A DNA stretch of 64,000 bases from Myotis daubentonii. Taxonomy: Eukaryota > Chordata > Mammalia > Chiroptera > Vespertilionidae. The notes beneath the pieces are model-generated. The model had not been told where the DNA came from and did not search any database. It was given only the letters and a program-made list of their open reading frames with translations. The stretch covers positions 61,328,359 through 61,392,358 of the forward strand of contig NC_081852.1 in NCBI RefSeq assembly GCF_963259705.1, in the 5' to 3' direction. Each line of letters starts with the position of its first letter. Position 1 is the first letter of the stretch. The position numbers and the translations under genes are program-made. Below are positions 19,885-32,200 of the stretch, piece after piece.

Positions 19885-22800
19885 ATAAGGCTCCTGAAAT
19901 TTATTAAATACAGAGAATAAAAGCATATGCTTGGATCCCATGTGGGTCTAGAATGCTGAAAGGAAGCTTAGGGAGGGAGGGAGGGAGGGAGGGAGGCGAG
20001 GTGGGTGGGTGGAGAGAGCCGGGCACAGCCAGAGCCATGAGAACGGCAGAGGGCGGCTGGTGGGGTTTTAGATTTTAGGAGGAAAAGCAACATCCAGGAC
20101 TTCTGAGTCAACCTGGCTGTGGACTTGACGCATCTGTCGTCACCCTTGTCTACCGAGACATCACTGCTCAGAGCTCAGATTCCTGCCTGGACGCCAGCAA
20201 AAGTGCTGGCTCCCTGATGGCGAGTTATGCTGTGTTTCCTGCCTGCACCTCAGGCCTGAGGACCAGCTGAACACTGGGGCCAAGCCCTGGCCACCATGCC
20301 CCCACACCCACCGTGCCCCCACGCCCACCATGGCCCCCCCCCCCCCCCCGCACGCCGGAGGGGTTACTCCTAGCTAAGTCACAGAAGCCCCAACATCAGT
20401 GGTCTAGAAAGAACGAGACGCAGGCTGGAAGTCAAAGCAAAGGTTTATCCTTGCGTCGGAATGTTTCCCACCTTGCAATCTGCAGGTACAAAGACGTCAG
20501 CAACATTCAGTGGCATCAAAATCAGAACAAGAGCAAACGATGAATGTAATAAAAGGAGGCAAGATGGGTGAAACCGGGGTACATACATAGAAAGGTCGCA
20601 CATGAATGAAACATGACGTAGTTACACACAAGTATCAGTAACCAGACATTAAAAAAACAACACGCGGGCATGTCTCCGGGTGCTGAAACGGATGCCAGGC
20701 TCATTGTGAAAGTTTTTAAAAACACATAAAAAATACCCTTTAGAGCCCCGGCCTGCACTCCTCATGAGCGCACGGAGAGTGAGTGAGTCACATGGTGACC
20801 AAGCACACAGGTCAGAACCGGAGCCTTCCGATCGGATTTGGCATTGAATTCAACTGCGTGCAACATAGGGAAACGCCAGGGGAACCAGGTCGGGTGGCGC
20901 CCCTGTGCAGAGGGGACCTTCAGTGACTGAGGGGGAAGAGCTCCCACGTGGCTGCAGACAGGCGGTGAGTCCCGAGGGCTCCCCCGACCCCTGCCCGGGG
21001 CCAGCTGGCTGCATTACAGGCCCCCAGGGAAGGCAAGCACGGGCTGCCCCCACCTGGGGAGGGTCTGTGCCCAAGGGACAGTGGCTTCTGCTTTGTTTCT
21101 GGGACTGGAAGGACCAAAGGGGCACCCGGACACCTGCGGTGCACACCCGGAGGGCGCAAGGGGCCAGAGGGCACACCCCTGGGGCACTTTCCTGAGGGCG
21201 CCCTGAGGGGGTCTCCGTCTCCTCCAGGAGGTGCCAGGGAGCCCATTGGAGGGCGTGGAGGATGCTGAGCAAGGCTCCTCGATTTGGACCCAAATCCGCG
21301 CCCTTCCACGTGGGCCCCTCAAATAAGTGACAGGCAGCCGGCTCTAGTTCTAGGATCGGTGGCGAGCGAAGCCCCTGCCTCTTCCCCTTCGGTCAAAGGC
21401 AGGCTCTGGGCTCGGGATTTAGCAGTGAGCACCTACGGAGCCAACCAGCCTGCCTCGCAGCGCTCCCTGCGTCTCCCTCCGGGGCCCAGGTGTGGGGTCC
21501 GGGTGTCCAGAGGGAGAGGACGGCAGGTGGCATCAGTGCCGTGTGCACAGCCCAGGGCTGCGGCCTGCTGGCAGATGGCAGCCCTCCCAGAGTTGTGCTT
21601 TTGTCTTCCCAGCGGGGCACCTGTGCTGGCCTTTGGGTGGGGCTCCGGGGAGAGGCAGGAACCTGGTGACCTGTGAGTCTGTGCTTGGAACCCGGCCCCG
21701 CCTGGGTACAGCCTGCGCACTGGCCACGGACACAGCTGTGGGCCTGGCTCAGGCAACGAACACAGGAGAAACAGTGCCATCCGCTCGCAGAGGAAATGTC
21801 AAACGAGGCGTGGATATGTCTTTTAAAAAGCAACGGACGTACCGACAATGCACAGGTGAGCTGCTGTCCGTCAGTGAGACCAGGTGTTTGAGGTTGTGCT
21901 CATCTGCTAGGCACGAACGGCCATAGAAAGATGACTAGCTACCAAATCAAACCTGCCTACCTTCATTCCCCCCCCCCCCCGCGCCCTTCTATTTTACCCC
22001 ATGAGCCGGTCCTGTCCGGCCGGGGGTCATGATCATCCATGTCCAAGGTCTCCGTAGTATTTCCATCCAAAAATAAGCTAGCCTTTCTCTTCTCCAATTA
22101 AACACTGCGGAGCGGGACTTTTAAAAAACGGTATAAATCTAGATTTTAGGGTTTCTTTTCTTACAAACAGTCTGAGTTTTTACAAGGGGTATTTAAGTAC
22201 CAAAACGCTTCTCAGAAAGTTTAAAGCATCGTTACCTGTGGTCGTGCTGCTCTTTCTACCAAGCGCGCGCTCCTGGCTCCCGTGGGTGCGGGGCTTGGGG
22301 CTTGACCTGAACTTTTGGGGGAGAGGGAAGTGCTTCGAGGTGGGGCCCCTGGGAGACCCGCCGCCCACGCTGGCAGCTGCGGCCAATGGGACCAGAGCGA
22401 GAAAGGCATTCATCTGCGTCAAACACGCAGAGGGACGGACAGCAGGGGGCGCTGTGGGGGTGCCGCTCGGAAGGCCGCTTTGGCTGCATCCAAAGCCAGG
22501 GGCGAACCGGGCCCCCTGGGTCTTCTCCTGTCATCGGGCCCCGGTGGCACGGGCACGGCCCTGGACACGGCTTTGTGTTCCTCTCACTGCACAGTCGCTA
22601 ACTGCAGACCTGGATTCAGGCTGCGTGGCCTTCTTGGATCTTTAAATTGTAAAAGGGAAACCACGTGGGTGGGACCGAGGACTTTACAAAACACACTCTT
22701 TATGGCGTAGCTTCAGGAACAGTCTGTCCTCAAAAAAATGCTGCGGCTCAGGCCGACAAATCAGCCTTCAGAAGGCGAATTCCCGCCTGATTTCTGAGTC

Positions 22801-23173
22801 CCCGACTGTTTTCTCGTGAACGCTGTGCTTAGCATCTTGTACACGTGGCACATTACGATTTATAACATTTAGAGGTGCTGAGTGTGAGGAATTAAATGAT
22901 ATGAATCTAATGAGAAATTAAAACATTTACTGGTATTAGCGAAATATATACTTTATGGGACAGTATCTGACCTTAATACATTATTCCAGTTTTTAAAAGG
23001 GGGCCTTCGCGACATAGTAACTTCATAGCCGGCGGCCTTGAAAGCGTCACAAGATATATACAAAGACATTAGAAAGGGGAATTAATGTCAACTATGAAAT
23101 AAATTAACATGATTTTTTTTTTTTACAAAATATACTGACCATTAAATTAAAAAATATCTTAAGGCAGGAGTTT
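19885..23173 (-). other. PTPRE: PTPRE 3' untranslated region (end inferred)
   Basis: A run of about 3.3 kb without interspersed repeats, AT-rich just after the stop and GC-rich beyond. The end is set at AATAAA 19905-19900 (minus). A second candidate is GATAAA near 20449-20444, followed by a T-rich stretch. No other gene is seen in it. Confidence 0.55.
19900..19905 (-). terminator. PTPRE: Candidate PTPRE polyadenylation signal AATAAA
   Basis: Minus-strand AATAAA about 3.3 kb after the stop, a plausible distance for this gene. GATAAA at 20449-20444 is an alternative nearer site. Confidence 0.45.
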
Positions 23174-23248
23174 TCATTTGAAATTAGCATAATCAGAAAA
23201 TATATCAATAAAATCTTGTACCACTTTGTAGCAGAATTCATACTGTTC
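23174..23248 (-). CDS. PTPRE: PTPRE coding exon 19: C-terminus
   Basis: It encodes [20 protein letters not shown] then ANFK and TGA, the same C-terminus as human. The Tyr of DYANFK is the regulatory phosphotyrosine in PTP alpha and epsilon. Acceptor tctttcag. Confidence 0.98.
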   Translation of the reverse strand, partial: EQYEFCYKVVQDFIDIFSDYANFK

Positions 23249-26200
23249 CTGAAAGAGAAAACCAAGAAGACATTAACACGGTATTTTTTAAAATGCTGGA
23301 ATAATTAGGAGAAGCATTCAGGAAGACACAGGGAGGCCCAGGCATGAAAACCCCGCAGACCCGCATGCCCACCTGTTACAGGTCAGCTTCCCAGGAACCC
23401 GCTTCCCCGCCTAGAAAAGCTCAGCGAGTCCTGGCCGCCCCGCGAGCCCCCGGCCGCCCGGCGAGCCCCCGGCCGCTCCTCACCTGCGTTTGCACCATGT
23501 GCGGCCTCTGGAGGCGGAGGCTCTTCACCGCCTGGAACACGTCCAGCAGCCCCTCCGCCTTCACGCGCTCCAGGATGTTGCTGAGGGCGATGAACGTACC
23601 GGTGCGCCCCGCGCCCGCGCTGCGGGGAGAGAGGGTTCAGGCAGGGGCCCCGCCGCTTGGGGGGGGGGGGGCGGGGAGAGGGGAGGAATGGGACAGCGCC
23701 CACCCCACGCATCGCTGCTGCAGCCGGTGGGGAGAATGTGAGTGTGGCCTTTTTTAAAAAAAAAAATACACGGAGTGGCCAGATTATGATGACCACCCCA
23801 TCAGTACAATGAAGTGAATTAGTTATGCAAATAATAATAATAAATAATAATAATAAAATCTTGAGAGTATTTGCTTAGGAAGTTTTCAATATTCAGTATT
23901 TTGGGAAGTGTCAATGAAGTGCCGATGGGGTGGTCATCATAATCTGGCCGATTATAATAATCTGGCCACTCAGTGTATATTTTTATTGATGTCAGAGAGG
24001 AAGGGAGAGATGGAGACGGAAACATCAGCGATGAGAGAGAATCATGGATGGGCTGCCTCCTGCACGCCCCCTACTGGGGATCGAGCCCGCAACCTGGGCA
24101 TGTGCTCTTGATGGGACTCGAACCTGGGACCCTTCAGTCCGCAGGCCGGCGGTCCATCCAAACCGGCCAGGGCAGGGTGGCCTTCTAATGGCCACTGAGG
24201 TGTAGCTCGGCTTTCCACCAGGAGGAGCAGCTGGGAGCTGGCACAGCGCCCGCCTCATGAAGGCAGGTGGACCGACATTTCCCAGCGACCGCAGACGGAC
24301 ACCTCCTGGGAGGGTCAGAACTGTCCCGTGTTTCAGCTGCGGTCACCACTGCCCGTCTTCCTGGGGGAGACCGTGGCTCTCAGAGCGGGGCTGGGAACAG
24401 CAGCAGCGCCCTCCCGGGAACTTGTTAGAAATGCGAGCCCTCCCTGTTCAGGCCCGAGGAGGGGTGAGGTGGGCTGACCCGGCCCCTACCCCCCGCAGGG
24501 ACCTGTCCGGGTCTGCCCGGTGGGCCGTGTCACCTGCGTATCTCTGGTGCCCGATTTGTTCTAAACTCAGTCCGGGCTTCGGAGGCAGCACACGCAGGAA
24601 CACGTTTCTAGTTTGACCTCTACGGGCACCTGGGACCCCCAGACAGGGGTGTGTGCTCCCCCTGCGGCCAGGCCAGGTGCGTCCCAGGTGAGTCCCAGGT
24701 GCAGAGCCCTCGGCGGGGCTGGCGTCGGGGCACTGGCTCCCCTCCCAGCGCCCAGATGACAGGGTGTGGAGGCGGGCCAGCACCGGACGCAGAGCGCCTT
24801 TAAGTTCAGGAGAGGCTCTGAGCTGAGCTTGGGGGTTTCTTTGATGGCTTAGGAGGCACGAGAAATGTGTTTGAATCGGTTCCTGACCCCTCCCACCAAA
24901 TGCATCCCGCACGTCTGATGAGGTGGCATTTATGTAAAGTGATGTGTGCGCACGCGCGAGAGAAGGTGAGGATGCAGCCTGGAGACGTTCCGCGCTGGGA
25001 GCCGGGACGGGGCGGGGCGGGGCGCGGCGCGGCCAGCAGGGGGCGCTCACCTGCAGTGCACGGTGATGGGGTGGTTGCCTGTCTGCTGCTGCTGCTTCTG
25101 CACGGCCGCGATGAGGTCGATCATGCCCTTGCCCTCGGCCGGGATGCCCACCTCCGGCCAGCCGTGGAAGTGGAACTGGCGGACAGCGCGCGTCTGCTCT
25201 TCCTGGCGGGCCAGGGGCTGTGGGGAGGGCATCTCAGTGGTGCTGGCCAGCGCCCCTCGCTGCCCGGGGGGAAGGCCCCGGCCACCTGCCCTCGGGGACT
25301 CAGGCACCACTGGCCGCCCTGAGGGTTCGGTGGGGCTGTGTCCACTGTGGTCACCCGAGGGCAGGCTGGCCGTGGGAAGCAGGACGTGCATGGGGTGTCG
25401 CCGGAGCCCCCTGGCAGCTGTGCCTGAGAGGCCAGGCCACCTCTCTCTCCAGAAGCCGGGGCCGGAGTGACCGTCAGGGCTGGGGTGAGCATTTTGTGGT
25501 CTAGTTTCTGGGTCGTGCCTGGGCGGAGGGAGCCAGTCTCCCCGGGAGCCTCTCTGCGGTCCTGGCCGCTTTGTGCTCAGAACCAGGTCCCACAGACGAG
25601 CCGCTCACTACGGCCGCCCCCAGAACTCGCCCTTGGCCAGGACCAGAGCCCAGGACCCTGTGGGACCGGGACGGTCAGGGGCTCTGAAAAGGCACCTGCA
25701 CGGAGCCTCGCGAGGCCTCTGGGGGTCCCCCGTCCCCTTTATTCCTCCTGCCCCAGTCACCATCCTTTCTCCTGAGTGGGGGTGGGCACCCCGTCCCCCG
25801 TGTCCCTCAGCAAGGAGGCAGGTGACCTTGGAAGTCTGAATGTTATAGAGCTGCCCTGGACAACCTGGCCCCATTCATCACGTGGGGCTCTGACCTCCAC
25901 ATGAGGCTCTGACCTCCATGTGCCTCCACATGGGGCTCCGGAAAGGGTGGGAGGAGCCAAGACAGGTGGACCCTGAGGGCTGGTGGTGCTGGGCCACCGT
26001 GCACAGGGTCAGGGCGCAGTACCTGATTGCAGGTGACCAGGAAGTCACGGACGCTGATGGCTTCGGAGAGGGCATCGCTCTTTATTTCGATGGTTATGTC
26101 GCCGTGAGTCACGGAGCCCTCTGTCGGCCAATACTGGTAGCATTTGTCCTGGGGGGAGAAAATAGGATTTAAGTCTCCTAATGAATGGTGTGCTGCCAGG

Positions 26201-29200
26201 CATTTTAACTACATGATGCAGGATTGCTCTCAAATGGTTTAAAATATTCTTTTGAATTTTTATAATGATTTGTTTGAGGAAGCAGAGGATATGCCTGGAA
26301 ACAGGATCACAACAAAAAGAGGAAAGTGTTTCCGTTGAACATGTTTTGTCTGGACAAGAAAATGGCATGAATCTGAACCCGAATGCCCACCAGTGCCCGC
26401 TGGGCAAGGGGACGGAACAGACGTGAACCTCGGACACAGGACAGAAGGGACCTGCCTGGAAGGAGAGGTTATTCGATACATGACGCTTGAAAAACGGGTT
26501 TTCCGTGAAGCTGGATTCCTGCTCACAGCCAAGAAGGGCTGCTAGGAATGCAGCCCCATCAGCGGGAGTGGGCGGTGAGCAGACAGCCCGCACGGCCTAT
26601 GTGGCTGCCTTCATATAAACAAACCCACCAAAATGCGCCCCCCCCACCCCCACCCCAGTGCTCACGGCAGGGGAAGGGGCACACGGCGTGCGGATGGCTG
26701 GCTGGTGAAGAGGAACACAATGAAAGGGGGATGAATGAAGCACAGCTTCTGGCGCCAGCACAGAAAAATATCAAAGCATAATTCAGAGCCGAGACAGCAA
26801 GTCCCTGATGAACACGTGCTGAACGGATACCCTTGACAGACAGCAAGAAGCCGGCAGAGCTGATCGGCCTTGTCTTTAGACGCACACACACGTATGACAG
26901 GAAAGTGTTTTTAGAGCAAAGACGCTCCCACTGGATGGCTTTAATAAAAAGACAGACAATAGTAAGTGTTGGCAAGGATGGGGAGCCCCGGGAACCCTCG
27001 CACACGGCTGGAGGGAAGTAAAATGAGGCGATGCTCCCCAAAAGGGCGGACGCTCTCCCTCCCCCTCAGAGGGCGTTGCAATACAGAGTTCGGACACGGC
27101 CCGGCTGTTCCCCCGGGAATCTGCCCGAGAGAAATGAACATGGGCGCCCGGGTAAAAACCTGGCCGTGAATGCTCGCAACATGACTCCTAAGAGCCCAAG
27201 AGCGGAAACAGCTCAAACGTCCATCGACGGAGGAACGGACAAAGCAGTCCAGCCGCACAATCAACAGCACCTGCCAGTCAAAGGGACGGAGAGCTTCTCC
27301 GGCCACCACAGGCCGGACCTCGAAAGCATGATGCGACGGGAGGGGACTCAAGCACAAAAGGTGGGAGACGTCCAGGGCGGGCCAAGCCAGAGAGGCAGGG
27401 AGCAGATCTGCGGTGGCAGGGGCTACGGAGAGGGCGGGGTGGGGGTGACGGTTCGTGGGCTCGGGGTTGCCCTCTGGGGTGATGAAAATGATCTGCATTA
27501 GTGGAGAGGTTGCACAGGTCTGTGCGTAGACTAAAGCCCACTGAACGGAAGCCTTGAACAAGATGAACTGTACGGTATGTGAATTGTGTCTCAATAAAGC
27601 CGGTTTTTAAACAGCAAAGACATCGAAACACAAATCCGGGGTAGTGGCTACACCTTGGGGGACGCCTGGGTAGATGCACGTTATTGGCAAAAGTTTGGGT
27701 TTTCAGCTGGGTGGTGGGTTCAGGAGTCCTTATTATGTTATTCAATAAACACTAATCCAAGAAGGCCATGGATGGGTCTCTGGGAAAACGAAAATACAAC
27801 TCGTCCAACTTGAGCAGGACAATGCCAAGTGGCACAGGCGTCAGCACCTACAGTGCTATGACTTGCTGAAAGTGAATACGTGTCTTTTTCTCCAATAAAT
27901 TGCGATCAAATTCATGTTTGTGGCAAACGCCAAATGGTGCAACTTCAAGGCAGGTTAAATAAAATCTAAGAACGAAAGCTGATGGGTGATTATAGTTACC
28001 CACCCCCCAAAGGAAGGAAGGACGGAAGGGAGGGAGGGAGGGAGGGAGGGAGGGAGGGAGGGAGGGAGGAAGGGAGGGAGGGAGGGAGGGAGGGTGAAAT
28101 GAGACCTTTTGCAGTGCCAGCCTCTCTCAGTAGCTATGGCTGGACCTCCCCACCTGAGAGCAGGTGGGACGTTTGCAATGAAGCACCTGCCACATGGGGT
28201 GGGCAGGACCTGTGTGTGCAAGCCGCCTGGGGCCCGGCGGGGCAGCGCCTGACCTGCTCTCGCTCCTGCACCTCCGTCAGCATCACGATGGTGTGGCACC
28301 GCCACTCCCACACCATCCTCCAGAAGTCCTCCACCGTGTGCGCCAGGGGCCCCTGTGTGGCGATGAAGTAGTCCTTCTGTCGGTAGCCCTGCCAATGGGA
28401 GCAGAGGGGACAGTGGCAGGCGGACTTCCTCCTGGGCTCCACCCAGGACCAGCCGGGAGTCCGCACAGCAGGGCCGGAGGAGGGAGAGCACGCCGGGCTC
28501 CCAGGCCCAGGGCAGGACGCCCGCTCCCTCTGCAGAATGGACCTCTGAATGGCGACCACGCCCCGCCACCCACGGCTTTATGGAAAGGACAGAAGGTAGG
28601 AAGAGCTGGGAAGGATGGGGAGCCCTGGAGCCCTGGCACCTGCTGGCTGGAATGGAGGATGAGGCGGCGGAAAGGTGACCGAGCCCTGCCACGCGCTGCG
28701 GCCCCCTGGGAGGCACCTGGGGGCTTTGACCCGACACGCTGCCAGGTGCTACGGTTAAGTGAGCATCGCGGTTGTGCAAAGAACCCGGGCGTAGCGTTAG
28801 AGGAAGTGGCTCACACCCCAGTTCCTCCACGCGGCCCGAGGGGCCTTCGGCACAGTTTTCCCTTCTGCAAGCAGACATCCCGGCCAGGCTGGGCGCGCGC
28901 TGCCCGCCCACCGCGCTGTCCTGCACGAATGAGTCTGAGAAACCGCAGGAGCGAGTCCGGAGGCACCAGGACAGCCGGTGGTGCCACAGGCGGGAAAGAG
29001 ACGTGGCTCCTCATTTACAGCCGAACGAGAAAACGCTGGGCCGTGGGGCAGGGCGCCGAGCTCCGCTCCCCCAGCTCCTTATTCACTCTTTCTCACGAGG
29101 AATTCCCGGGAAAGGTGTGGGTTTGGGGAGGCAGGCCCAGCCTCTCTGATGGTGACGGCGGGTTCCTCTTGGGTCTGAGGAGGGGTCTCCCCCCCGCAGC

Positions 29201-32200
29201 GCAGCGGGCGGCACTTACGTCGATGAAGGAAGCGTTGATGTAGTCCGTGTACTCCTGGCCCCTTTTCATGGACAGGATCACGCGGTTGAAGTCATCTGCA
29301 GGGCGGCAAGTCCTGGGTGAGGGAGACGCCGTCCCGCCCGCCCGCTCCCCACGGAAAACTCACTAACGAAGTGGCTGCAAGCCGACCCCTCGGATGGGGT
29401 GACTGTAGAACAGGTGGGTGAACGGGGCCCCGGGAGGGGGCGTCGTCAGGAAAACAACCCAGCGATGGGTTTCATGCGTCATGAACGGAGAGAATTCATA
29501 TCAAACTATGAGCATGACAGACACTGCGTTTCAGGGGCGAAAGGCAGGTGGGCAGGTGGGCAGCCAGAGAAGCCGGCGGGGACGTCCCGGCCACAAGGAC
29601 TGGAGTCCGAGGCCGGGCAGTCTGAGCCCGGACAGTTGCCAGGCACTTCCTGTGCAGGGTGGCCTCTAGCAAGTCTGTCTGCACCTGTTGGTGTCCGGGC
29701 CGGGTCCCCGGGGAGGTGTCTGAAGGACGGACACTCCCTCTGCTCAAGGCAGCCCGGCCTCTAGGTCCCTCTGATCACTGAGGTCCATTTCTCGGCCCGC
29801 CCTCACCCAAGACCGGGCAGGCCAGCGTCTGGCCCTTTCCCTGGAAGGTCTCCGCTGAGCTCCTCAGGTCTGCGGCCTGGACCGGGGGCCAGCACTCCTG
29901 CTCTGGGTAACGGGGTGCCAGGCCTCGCCCAGGCCGGGGGAAGACTCATGGAATGCAGAGGCTGGAGGCCTGAGTCATGCCCCTCCGCTGCTGGGGAGTC
30001 CCCCCCCCTCACTCCCCCTCCCAGCTCTGCGCCCACGTCTGTCCCGGGCACACAGGCCTGTCCGTGGGCGTTCTCTTCCTGGTGGGGGTGGGGAGCCCTA
30101 GGCCCAGAGGGGGCCTTGCCCTTGACCCTGGGTAACAGAGGTGGGTGGTCGGGAACCCTCAGGGCCTGAAGCCTCGGGGACCGCCCGCCCCGCCCGCCCG
30201 CCCGCCCGGGGCCCGGCTGCGTACACGGGATGATCTGGATGACTCGGGCCTTTTTCATGTTCGCCGGCAGGTTGCCCGTTCGCATGTTCTCCTTCATGAT
30301 CCGGACGTTCGTCAATTTCTGCAGCCACCAAGGACCGAGCCACGCGGTTACACCCGGCGCTCCCGGCCCACCCGCCGCTCCCTGCCACAGGGCACCAGGG
30401 CCGCCGCCATCTCCAGACCCCCCTGGCCTCGGGCAGTGAATGTAGGCGGGACACTCTCCCTGTCCCCCCCCCCCCCCCCGGCCGCTGCCCCGCTCTTAGA
30501 GCCCCACAGTAGTCCTCCCGCGAGTCACGGGGGGGGGGGCAGCCCTCCCTCCCTACCCCTCGCCTTCTCTGGGGTCATCAGGGAGGCAGCTTCCTGGACG
30601 CCGCCCCCTCCTTGGAGCCAGGCGCTCACCCTGAACTCCTCCTCCAGCCCGATCTTGTCAAAGTGGGTGGCGGTGCCCTGCAGCGTCTGCAGGTGCTTCT
30701 CCAGGGAGGCCACGTCCAGCTCCGTGTCGCCGTAGAGGTAGTACTCCAGCAGGGCCTGGTAGATGAACGTGTACTGCACCTGCGGACCAACGGGCGGCCT
30801 GGAGTCCCCCGCAGCCCCCGCCCGAGCGAGGGGCTCAGCCGCTCCGGGCACAGGAGGAGGTTGGGACAAAAGCGAGGTTAATGGCTGTTGCTAGCGACCA
30901 CTCAGGGCCTTGAGTAAAGATCACGTTACTGAGCACGGTGTCCCCAGGCGCTGTCCCCCACGGGGGGGGGGGGGGGGCAGGGAGAGTGTCCCGCATACAT
31001 TACAAGCCAGGGCCACAGAGGCGGCTGGGTGGCTTTGTAAAGCTCATACCAGGACCTGGGGTGGGGCGGGGTGTGGTGGGGAGGGCTGGGGAGGGCCAGG
31101 GCAGGCGGGACTCACGTCCGTCTGCACCATCTGAGGGCGCTGATTGCGGATTCTCGCCACGAACTCGAAGACGTCCACCTTCTGCTCCGCGTACATCATG
31201 TCCATCATGGCATCGATGACGATGAAGGTGCCCGTCCGACCCACGCCCGCGCTGCGGGGACAAAGGAAGAGGCCGCCCCGTGAGCCACGATCCAACCCCC
31301 CGACCCCGAAGCAAATGACAGGGCCTCAGAACACGCCTGCCCACCAGGACAGAGGGACACGCCCGCCTGCCTTGGGAGGCTGGCACCTCAGCACTTCACC
31401 CAACCTCCTCCGGGTTATAGAAGAGCAAGTCTACGGCGAGGCCACCAGAGGGCGCCGTAATCCTAGTAAAATGTATCTAGACACTGTCCAAGGCTTATCG
31501 GAGAGAGCTGCTGGGACAGCCTTGCCCGAGGTTGTTCAGATAAATTTTCCTGTTACCAAGTGTTGTCTTCTCGTCACAACTGGTGCAACTGGCTTTTAAA
31601 AAACTGTCACACTGTGCCCGGCCGGCGTGGCTCAGGGGTTGAGCGTCGACCTATGAACCAGGAGGTCACGGTTCGATTCCTGGTCAGGGCACAGGTCTGG
31701 GTTGCAGGCTCCATCCCCACTCCCACTATCAGGCCTGGCCTCTCGGCTTGTCGGGGGTAGATACTGGGGTCCCCCTCATGTGCCATGGGGGACAGGGCTG
31801 TGCTACAACGGGATGCACGGGGTGGGGGCCCTGGGCTGCTGCCCTGTGCCTGCGCTGGTATTCACATCGCCCGCCTGCCCTGTGCCCCCCCGTAACCGGT
31901 GATCGCCGGCCGAGTGCCCCCACGAGCCGCCCCGGGTCCTGACGCACCTGCAGTGTACCACGATGGGCCCAGCGTGTGCGGGGTTGAGCGTCTTCACCTT
32001 CTTCAGGAACTTGAGCATCCCAATGGGGGTGAAGGGCACCCCGAAGTCGGGCCAGCTGGTGAAGTGCAGTTGGCACAGGAGCCGCGGGGCCCTGCTGCCA
32101 TCGGAGAGCTGCTGTGTGGACAGGGGGACGTGCGTGGGACAGCCACCCCCATCCCTGGAGTTGGTCCAGGACTCAGGGCCCCGAGGCCATCAGGGGGCTG

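Larger units (their letters stand above)
23620..25050 (-). other. PTPRE: PTPRE intron 17
   Basis: It contains the Tc1/mariner-type MITE and a Ves SINE, plus GC-rich unrecognised sequence. Confidence 0.7.
26149..28253 (-). other. PTPRE: PTPRE intron 15
   Basis: It holds an old L1 3' end (26885-27610), another probable L1 fragment (27630-27760) and a purine-rich array (28010-28095). Confidence 0.65.

Noticed and set aside
27955..28926. 323-codon minus-strand open frame
   Set aside because: Only the 45-codon PTPRE exon 15 region has homology, and that is in another frame. The rest is low complexity at the GGGA array.
30200..30230. Donor for PTPRE exon 13 at the first GT (gtgtac)
   Set aside because: It would break the Tyr codon and the frame with exon 14. 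The next GT (gtacgc) keeps the human-like IIPYDFNR join.
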